Source: JAGOMX01 sp041738135
GTDB taxonomy: Bacteria; Pseudomonadota; Alphaproteobacteria; JAGOMX01
NCBI GenBank assembly: GCA_041738135.1
Contig: JBGSQK010000053.1
Span: 1 to 64,000, forward strand
Reading direction: 5' to 3'
Length of the DNA stretch: 64,000 nt
Both the position numbers and the translations under genes were made by a program. The notes below the pieces were generated by a model. It was not told where the DNA came from and made no database searches. It worked only from the letters and a program-made list of their open reading frames with translations. Positions within the stretch are counted from its first letter, which is position 1, and each line of letters starts with the position of its first letter. Below, in pieces: positions 58,005 through 64,000 of the stretch.

Positions 58005-59222
58005 TTATGCCTTGACCAAGGGCTTTCTTCTTAAAAGGGGAAGCAACATCAACGCTATGAAAGCAACCATAGAGCTTGCATAAAACACCCATTCGACACC
58101 GAAATGATGGGAGAGCCAGCCGCTGACCATGTTTGAAGTAAAGATGGTAATGCCTACCAGAATGTAATAGATACCAAACGCAGATCCACGAATGTGTATG
58201 GGAGCTGAATCGGCTATTTTCGCCAGGATTAAGCTCTGGTTGATGCCCATTTGAACGCCCCAGATGGCAACGCCTATGAGTACTAAAGGTAGGGAGTCTG
58301 ACATGGATAAAAACAGGTTGGATACGATGACGAGCACGAAACCAAAGGCCAGAAATGAGAGCCTGCCCAGTTTATCGGAGAGCCAGCCGAAAGGGAAGGC
58401 GGATAAAAATGCAGCTAAATTCTGGATTACCATGACGAGCGTGATGTCGTATTCGGCTAGCCCTGCATCTTTTGTCTGCAGGATCATGAACGCGCCGCTG
58501 TAATTGGACATCATGAAAAAGCTAGCAACGGCAATCACGAGCCAATATTGCTTAGGCAGGGTCAAAACTTCCGCCAGACGAAACGGTTTTAATTTCAATT
58601 TTTCTTTGGGCTTTAGTTCCACTCGATCTTTAACGAAAAAGTAGAGAATAATAATTGCAAGGGTTGACGGTATAATAGCCAGCCAAAAAGCCAGTTGGTA
58701 GTCTATGCCAATTTGTCTGAATAGATACATAAGCAATAAGGAACTAGCAAATGAACCGATGAGCCCTAAGGTCTTTTGCAAGCCATAACTGGCACCCTTC
58801 ATATGAGGTGGCGCTGCATCACCGATCAGGGCATCCCTAGGACTGGCCTGCAGGCCATTGGCGATGCGATCCAAAGCCCTGGCGCCCACAAGCCAAGACA
58901 CATCTGGTGCCAGTGGAAAGATAAAGCGAGAACCCGCTGCCAAACCATAGGCTGCCAAAAGAATAGGTTTACGCCTGTGAAGATAGTCGCTGAGCACACC
59001 TGAAAATATCCGGGTAAACCAGGATATGGCTTCCACAATGGCTTCGATAAACCCTAAGCCAATGAGAGAAACGCCCAAAACATTGGTGGCGTAGAGGGGA
59101 AATAAGCTGAAGATAATAACCGACGAGCCGTTAACTAACAGCGACACAAAGCCGATCGCCCAGATTGACATGGGGATTTGGAAAAAAATAGAAACCCTTT
59201 TGGCCGGTTTATGAACTGCCAT
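58005..59222 (-). CDS. MFS transporter
   Basis: 405 residues, about twelve membrane helices. The loop GVLSDYLHRRKPIL after helix 2 is the MFS motif A, and PFGWLSDKLGRLSF is its repeat in the second half. FIEAIVEAISWFTR and ARALDRIANGLQASPRDALIG match a group of uncharacterised MFS exporters. The substrate is not known. It is the first gene on the chromosomal side of tRNA-Thr and reads in the same direction as the tyrosine-degradation pair upstream of it. Confidence 0.85.
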   Translation of the reverse strand: MAVHKPAKRVSIFFQIPMSIWAIGFVSLLVNGSSVIIFSLFPLYATNVLGVSLIGLGFIEAIVEAISWFTRIFSGVLSDYLHRRKPILLAAYGLAAGSRFIFPLAPDVSWLVGARALDRIANGLQASPRDALIGDAAPPHMKGASYGLQKTLGLIGSFASSLLLMYLFRQIGIDYQLAFWLAIIPSTLAIIILYFFVKDRVELKPKEKLKLKPFRLAEVLTLPKQYWLVIAVASFFMMSNYSGAFMILQTKDAGLAEYDITLVMVIQNLAAFLSAFPFGWLSDKLGRLSFLAFGFVLVIVSNLFLSMSDSLPLVLIGVAIWGVQMGINQSLILAKIADSAPIHIRGSAFGIYYILVGITIFTSNMVSGWLSHHFGVEWVFYASSMVAFIALMLLPLLRRKPLVKA

Positions 59223-59245
59223 TTCGACTCTTATTAACCTTTAAC

Positions 59246-59920
59246 TTACGAGGTTGCATCCGGATGCGATTCTGGCTGAGCATTTTTAAACGCGGGCAAT
59301 TTCATACAGGCCTCGTAAACATCCATTACGCCTGTAAATTCTGACATGTTCATATCAAAACGTAAAGCATTATAGACTTGTGGAATCAAACAAATATCCG
59401 CAAGTGTAATCGAATCGCCGCAGGAAACATGCTTCAGTCTGCTGGTATTTTGCAAACGTGCTTCGTATGTCTCAAGACCTTCTCTTATCCAATGATGGTA
59501 CCACTGAAGCTTCCTATCCTCTACTATATGGAGCTCGTTTGTCAAATAATTTAATACTCGCAAATTGTTGATGGGGTGTATGTCCATAGCTATAATATAC
59601 GCAAACTCCATTACGTGGGCGCGTTCCGCCGGGTCTAGAGGCAGTAAGGGCGGTTCAGGATATTTTTTATCCAAATAGTCAATAATGGCTAAAGACTGGG
59701 TAAATGTGTGTCCATCGATCACGAGGGCAGGAACTAATCCCTGTGGATTGAATCGTTTATAGTTTTCCGACCGTTGTGAGCCTTGACGCAAATCAATGCT
59801 TTCGTGATCATAAGCAATGCCTTTCAGATTTAACGCAATCCTGACACGAAAGGCGGCAGAGGAGCGAAAATAATCAAAGAGCCTGGGCTTTGTTATTGCT
59901 GGTTGCATGCTTGGTTTCAA
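59246..59920 (-). CDS. maiA: Maleylacetoacetate isomerase (zeta-class GST)
   Basis: 224 residues with the zeta-class N-terminal motif FRSSAAFRVRIALNLKG; the usual Cys of SSCSxRVRIA is Ala here, as in some bacterial members. NPQGLVPALVIDGHTFTQSL is the glutathione-binding region, and DIHPINNLRVLNYL matches the family. It isomerises maleylacetoacetate to fumarylacetoacetate in tyrosine breakdown. The 5' end overlaps the fumarylacetoacetase gene by up to 47 bases (ATG 59920, or 59908 for MQPAIT), so the two steps are co-expressed. Confidence 0.9.
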   Translation of the reverse strand: MKPSMQPAITKPRLFDYFRSSAAFRVRIALNLKGIAYDHESIDLRQGSQRSENYKRFNPQGLVPALVIDGHTFTQSLAIIDYLDKKYPEPPLLPLDPAERAHVMEFAYIIAMDIHPINNLRVLNYLTNELHIVEDRKLQWYHHWIREGLETYEARLQNTSRLKHVSCGDSITLADICLIPQVYNALRFDMNMSEFTGVMDVYEACMKLPAFKNAQPESHPDATS

Positions 59921-60896
59921 AACGAATCACCTGTTGGTTGATAGAGCCAAATATATTTGTACCTTGCGCGTCACACATCTCTATTCGGATGGTATCGCCT
60001 GCCTTCATGAAGGGAGTTTTGGGACCGCCTGATTCAATGGTTTCCAGCATCCTCTTTTCAGCAATGCAAGACGACCCATTGGTAAGGCATGAGTTAGAAA
60101 TAGTTCCTGATCCGATAATAGTTCCTGCTATCAGATCTCTTGTTTTAGCTGCATGTGCGATCAGTTCAGGAAACCCAAAGGTCATATCCACACCCGCATT
60201 AGTCCATCCGAAAGCTTTCCCGTTAAGGGTGGAGCGCACAGGCAAATGCACCCTGGCACCGTCCCAGTGATCCGCTAACTCATCGGGCGTAACGGCAACT
60301 GGTGAAAATGCTGTTGCCGGTTTGCTCTGCACAAAACCAAACCCCTTTTGTAGTTCGCCTGGTATGAGATTCCGCAAAGAAACATCGTTAACGAGCATGA
60401 GCAGTTTAATGTGCCCGATGGCCTCATCCGGGCTTGTGCCTAAGGGCACATCATCGGTAATAACCGCAATCTCGGCCTCAAAATCCAAGCCCCACTGCTC
60501 ATCTGGCAATAGGATAGGCTGATGCGCACCAATCATCTGATCGGACCCGCCCTGATACATCAAAGGATCTGTCCAAAAGGATTCAGGCAGCTCAGCGCCC
60601 CGGGCTTTACGGACCAACTCCACATGCGTCACATAAGCACTCCCGTCTAGCCATTGGTAGGCACGGGGCAGGGGGGCAAGTGCCCTTTCTTGATGGAATG
60701 CCATTGCAGTTTGAATTTTCCCTGAATTCAGCTCGTCATAGACCTTTTTCAGTAGCGGCTCGCAGTGACGCCAATTATCAAGAGCCAACTGTAGAGTGCC
60801 AGCAATTTCAGGGACGGCCACAGCCTGGGTAAGTTGTTTGTTTGCTACCACCAATTGCCCATCACGTGTATTGTTATTGATTGTCGCCAGTTTCAA
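59874..60896 (-). CDS. Fumarylacetoacetase-family hydrolase
   Basis: 340 residues. The metal-binding DFEAEIAVITDDVP and later LLMLVNDVSLRNLIPGEL, SKPATAFSPVAVT and GSGTISNS segments match the fumarylacetoacetate hydrolase family. Together with maiA it would complete tyrosine/homogentisate degradation to fumarate and acetoacetate. ATG at 60896 with AAGGAG upstream. The gene precedes and overlaps maiA. Confidence 0.88.
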   Translation of the reverse strand: MKLATINNNTRDGQLVVANKQLTQAVAVPEIAGTLQLALDNWRHCEPLLKKVYDELNSGKIQTAMAFHQERALAPLPRAYQWLDGSAYVTHVELVRKARGAELPESFWTDPLMYQGGSDQMIGAHQPILLPDEQWGLDFEAEIAVITDDVPLGTSPDEAIGHIKLLMLVNDVSLRNLIPGELQKGFGFVQSKPATAFSPVAVTPDELADHWDGARVHLPVRSTLNGKAFGWTNAGVDMTFGFPELIAHAAKTRDLIAGTIIGSGTISNSCLTNGSSCIAEKRMLETIESGGPKTPFMKAGDTIRIEMCDAQGTNIFGSINQQVIRFETKHATSNNKAQAL

Positions 60897-61033
60897 TTGG
60901 TTCTCCTTAGCACAAATTCTTGTTCACGTTAGCAAGAATATGTGGCTAGGGCAACCGCATTAAATGGGACGAGGACGGATATTTATGAAAACGATGAAGT
61001 ATGCCAGCCATATTTTATAGTAGCAGTTTCTGC

Positions 61034-62317
61034 TTATGCGTCTGGACCGTCATATATACCCTGAGCATATGTTTCCATAACAGCTATTCCTTCCAATAAT
61101 ATCTTCAAATAGCTTCTGTATTTCTCAATGGTGTCTTTCCCCTCTAATTTCAAACCTACAGATTCTGCGCCTTCCACAAGTCCTTCATATTGCTCGATGC
61201 TGTTAAACGTATTTTCTACGGGGATTATTTCTTTAGCGTTAAGTTTATTAATAGCCTGATTCTTAACGACCCCTATTCTGTAGCTAAATGAATCCTTTTC
61301 AAGAGGCTGCTGTTCCTCATGGAATACATGAAATAAAGCGATATCAAACTTATTTAGTTCAGCTTCCGTCAGTTTGGCCTCATATAGTTTTTGAAGCATC
61401 CTTGCCGAAAGCTTAGCGCTTGGCAGGGCAGCCGCTTCACCACGGTATTTCCCTATGTGAATTCTATCGTGCTCCCAGCCATCGCAAGGTGGATGGCCTC
61501 TCGTATAATCAAAATCCGCAAGCTTATCCGTAGGCACTGCTAAAAAATCCAGATATGTAGCCTCCTCATCCCCTTCCTTTGGGAAAAAGGCCCAAGCATT
61601 TCTCATGGCTGAAAGTGGGAAGCCGCCGGTAGGAGAAATGACAGGCATTGCAAAGCCTTTATATCTATTCCAGGATTCTGAATATCCACCCTCCTCGTGC
61701 TTATTGAATGATATATCAATATTAGATGATTCCAAGTAAGCGGTCAGTTCCTGGGCGTCCGCTCTCATCATCATTTTGCCATATTTGTCGGTTACTGCGT
61801 ATTGCTGTGATTCGGGGGCGCTAGACAAGAGATAGGCCCATATCCTGCCAATCCAATTTAAATCACTGAAACTCATTTCTTTATTCCAGCCGGCTTTCAC
61901 AACCACATCGTGGATATGATTCATGGATTTTAGTATGGCGTCTTTGTTTGAACGGTCGCTAACGCTTTTTTCGATGAAATTTTTATCAATTTCATAGAGA
62001 TTCCATAAAATATCTGCAGATATTTTAGTTTTAATATTCATGCCTGGGTTTGCTTTAAGAGCTTCTTTTAATATATCAAGTCGAGTTTCCGCTTCCACAT
62101 GACCGTCTTGCTCGGTAGCAATAATGTACGCAGAATTAGCAGAGTCTTTGTCTTCGTCTGTTACATTTTCTGATTTCGTTCTGCTTACTTTTGATTTTGG
62201 TCTATTTTCGACAACCTCTGTAGCTAAAACGCCCTTGGCGGTAGCTGTTAGAGCTAGCGGAACTAAGAGAGTTCTACCCAAGATTTTCTTTAGCTTCTTT
62301 ATTCTTTTCCTAACCAT
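61034..62317 (-). CDS. Exported protein of unknown function
   Basis: 427 residues. The N-terminus is strongly basic followed by a hydrophobic core (MVRKRIKKLKKILG then TLLVPLALTATAKGVLA), a signal peptide. The mature protein is soluble and mixed; HPPCDGWEHDRIHIGKY is a histidine-rich segment that could bind metal, but I recognise no family. It stands alone between the fumarylacetoacetase gene and the cation transporter. The 62,318-62,592 gap upstream is very AT-rich and shows no other feature. Confidence 0.7.
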   Translation of the reverse strand: MVRKRIKKLKKILGRTLLVPLALTATAKGVLATEVVENRPKSKVSRTKSENVTDEDKDSANSAYIIATEQDGHVEAETRLDILKEALKANPGMNIKTKISADILWNLYEIDKNFIEKSVSDRSNKDAILKSMNHIHDVVVKAGWNKEMSFSDLNWIGRIWAYLLSSAPESQQYAVTDKYGKMMMRADAQELTAYLESSNIDISFNKHEEGGYSESWNRYKGFAMPVISPTGGFPLSAMRNAWAFFPKEGDEEATYLDFLAVPTDKLADFDYTRGHPPCDGWEHDRIHIGKYRGEAAALPSAKLSARMLQKLYEAKLTEAELNKFDIALFHVFHEEQQPLEKDSFSYRIGVVKNQAINKLNAKEIIPVENTFNSIEQYEGLVEGAESVGLKLEGKDTIEKYRSYLKILLEGIAVMETYAQGIYDGPDA

Positions 62318-62592
62318 TATTAGACACCTATTAAGTTTAGAACCAATAACATATTATCTCATAAAGTAAAAAATAAGTCAAAAATTTAAATTATTTGCAT
62401 ATAAATTAAAAGATTTTTCTATTATTGTCAATATATCCTAATGCAAAGCGAGTTAATCCAGTGGTCTAATCTTTACCTAGTGGGGAAATTATTGGAAGAA
62501 ACTTTAGTGAGGCTACCCAGAATCTCTATCTAGGTCTTGGGTCAATAATTTGCTATCATTGCTTCGGATTGAATAATAATGAGAACTTTAGC

Positions 62593-63510
62593 ATGACCAC
62601 ATCCCATATCTATCAAGCCCATCTTGTTCGCTATGCCACTTATGCCTCGGTCACAGTGGCTAGCATATTGATAGGGGTTAAATTGAGTGCCTGGCTTATC
62701 ACTGATTCGGTTAGTTTGCAGGCTACCTTAATTGACTCCCTGTTAGATGCGGCAGCCAGCTTGATAAATCTGTTTGCTGTTAGGCGTGCGCAAAGACCAG
62801 CCACGCAAAGTTTCCGTTTTGGTCATGGTAAGGCCGAAGCGATCGCTGCGCTGGGTCAATCCATGTTCATCGCGGCTTCAGCCGTTTGGTTGCTGTATGA
62901 GGCCAGTCAGCGTATTTTAACGCCTCAGGTGGTGACGGAAACTCATATCGGCGTTACCGTGATGATTGCAGCCATGTTGCTGACGCTAGGTCTGATCATT
63001 TTTCAACATCAAGTGGTCAAGAAAACCAATTCATCGGCCATCCGAGCCGATTCCATCCACTATCGCAGTGACTTTTTGATCAACGGCGGCGTTATAGTAT
63101 CCCTGTTAGGTGCGTCATGGACAGGTTTTACCTGGATTGATCCTTTAACGGGTGGTGTGATTGCCTTATACATTGTCTACACAGCCTGGACCATTGCCAT
63201 AGAGGCTTTTTCCATACTGATGGATCGGGAACTGTCAGAAAGCGTTCGGAATAAAATTATTAAGATCGCAAAATCTCATCCAGAAGCAAGAGGCGTTCAT
63301 GAACTTCGCACCCGATCATCGGGATTGCAGAACTTCATTCAATTCCACTTAGAATTAGACGATGACATGACGCTGAACAGGTCCCATGAGATTTCAGACG
63401 AGATTGAAGAAATGATCCTGGCAGAATTCCCCCAATCAGAGGTGATTATTCACCAAGATCCCAAAGGATTTTATGAAGCCCACAGGCGGGGTAAGTATGA
63501 ACAAGATTGA
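62593..63510 (+). CDS. Cation diffusion facilitator family transporter
   Basis: 305 residues with six membrane helices and a C-terminal cytoplasmic domain. DSLLDAAAS in helix 2 and HYRSDFLING in helix 5 give the four metal-binding residues (DxxxD and HxxxD) as in FieF/ZitB. FRFGHGKAEA is the conserved loop. It would export zinc or iron in exchange for protons. ATG 62593 is preferred over the frame's opening at 62569 on position of the first helix. Its 3' end overlaps ccmA by 14 bases. Confidence 0.9.
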   Translation: MTTSHIYQAHLVRYATYASVTVASILIGVKLSAWLITDSVSLQATLIDSLLDAAASLINLFAVRRAQRPATQSFRFGHGKAEAIAALGQSMFIAASAVWLLYEASQRILTPQVVTETHIGVTVMIAAMLLTLGLIIFQHQVVKKTNSSAIRADSIHYRSDFLINGGVIVSLLGASWTGFTWIDPLTGGVIALYIVYTAWTIAIEAFSILMDRELSESVRNKIIKIAKSHPEARGVHELRTRSSGLQNFIQFHLELDDDMTLNRSHEISDEIEEMILAEFPQSEVIIHQDPKGFYEAHRRGKYEQD

Positions 63511-64000
63511 ACTGGTTAATCTAACTTGTGTTAGGGGTGGCATAGAGCTGTTTACTAACCTTTCTGCATGTGTAGAAGCTGGGCAAGTGATGCGGCTAAC
63601 AGGCCCCAATGGCTGTGGAAAGTCTTCTTTGCTAAAGATCATAACAGGTCGATTGGAAGCTTCTCAAGGAACCGTGCATCACAATGGCAAACCACTTAAC
63701 TGCCAAGACGTCATGTTTCTTGATCACAAACCTGTGGTGAAGTCAGTTTTGTCTGTGCAAGAAAATCTAGAATTTTGGGCACGACTCTATGATACAAAAT
63801 CGAAGTTACCATTAGCATACAAAGCCTTTGGGCTCGAACCGCTTCTTTATACAAACGCTGGCATGCTATCAAGTGGCCAGAAGAAAAGAGTACAATTAGC
63901 TTTGTTACTTTTAAAATCAGCTAAATTATGGCTGCTAGACGAGCCCTTGCTCTCCTTGGATAGTAAGTACGTGGACCGACTTGGAGAAATCATTCAGTCC
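63497..64000 (+). CDS. ccmA: Heme exporter ATP-binding protein CcmA, 3' end outside the window
   Basis: 168 codons are visible. Walker A GPNGCGKSS, signature LSSGQKKRVQLALLLL and Walker B LWLLDEPLLSLD are those of the small ABC subunit of cytochrome c biogenesis, and VMFLDHKPVVKSVLSVQENL matches CcmA closely. With CcmB/CcmC it releases heme-loaded CcmE in the periplasm. ATG 63497 overlaps the cation transporter gene and has GGCGGGG upstream. Confidence 0.88.
   Translation, partial: MNKIELVNLTCVRGGIELFTNLSACVEAGQVMRLTGPNGCGKSSLLKIITGRLEASQGTVHHNGKPLNCQDVMFLDHKPVVKSVLSVQENLEFWARLYDTKSKLPLAYKAFGLEPLLYTNAGMLSSGQKKRVQLALLLLKSAKLWLLDEPLLSLDSKYVDRLGEIIQS

Noticed and set aside
1..64000. CRISPR arrays, rRNA genes, insertion sequences
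   Set aside because: No regularly spaced long repeats, no rRNA segments and no transposase-like proteins or paired terminal repeats were seen.

Overview
The window looks like a moderately AT-rich alphaproteobacterial chromosome, most plausibly a protist-associated or intracellular lineage such as Holosporales/Paracaedibacter relatives. That placement is an inference from Sel1-repeat and F-box-like exported proteins, LuxR-type regulators without a synthase, and Ti-type TraA/TraC/TraD transfer genes mixed with an F-type TraD. No taxonomic marker is present. Roughly 1-57,870 reads as the cargo and right end of an integrated conjugative element. A tyrosine recombinase (56,548-57,699) sits against the 3' end of a tRNA-Thr(CGT) gene (57,874-57,949). 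Beyond it lie ordinary chromosomal genes: an MFS transporter, maleylacetoacetate isomerase, fumarylacetoacetase, an exported unknown, a cation diffusion facilitator and the start of ccmA.

Layout. 1-8,000: an exported protein cut by the window edge, two paralogous LuxR regulators, a NUDIX hydrolase, a lipoprotein/small ORF/Sel1 operon, a PLP enzyme and a second Sel1 protein. 8,142-9,971: the TraD/VirD4-like coupling protein. 10,112-26,372: an exported GlmS isomerase domain, then dense operons of small-molecule-modifying enzymes (chloramphenicol phosphotransferase-like kinase, many GNATs, nucleotidyltransferase, GrpB-GNAT fusion, NUDIX, P-loop kinases, hydrolases), several frameshifted. 26,510-38,355: a secreted F-box/repeat protein, Sel1 protein, papain/NlpC-like exported protein, peptide transporter and three more LuxR regulators, with a decayed transporter copy between two of them. 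38,440-39,804: a TPP riboswitch and an MFS gene with an in-frame stop. 40,005-47,924: ABC-F ATPase, MerR/TipA-type regulator, exported hydrolase, Lrp/LysE pair, GNAT, AAA ATPase, AlaX and another hydrolase. 48,057-55,897: TraA relaxase-helicase-primase, an inserted SRPBCC/MarR/EVE operon, and TraC/TraD of Ti type reading away from traA. 55,898-57,873: integrase end with short repeats.

The most notable structure is regulatory. A lux-box-like palindrome, CCGTA-N4-TACGG, occurs at eleven places (ten perfect, one with a mismatch). At nearly all promoters it ends about 24-26 bases before a plausible -10 element, the geometry of a class II LuxR activator site. Its targets are mostly genes for exported proteins (Sel1, F-box, GlmS-like, lipoprotein) plus one luxR pair. 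A second promoter family, TTGACA-N17-CATATG with a CCATATG inverted repeat over the -10, precedes the other three luxR genes and the papain-like protein. No luxI is visible. Together these suggest an element-encoded, LuxR-solo-controlled regulon of host-directed proteins. Starts given here were adjusted by ribosome-binding site and homologous N-termini where stated.
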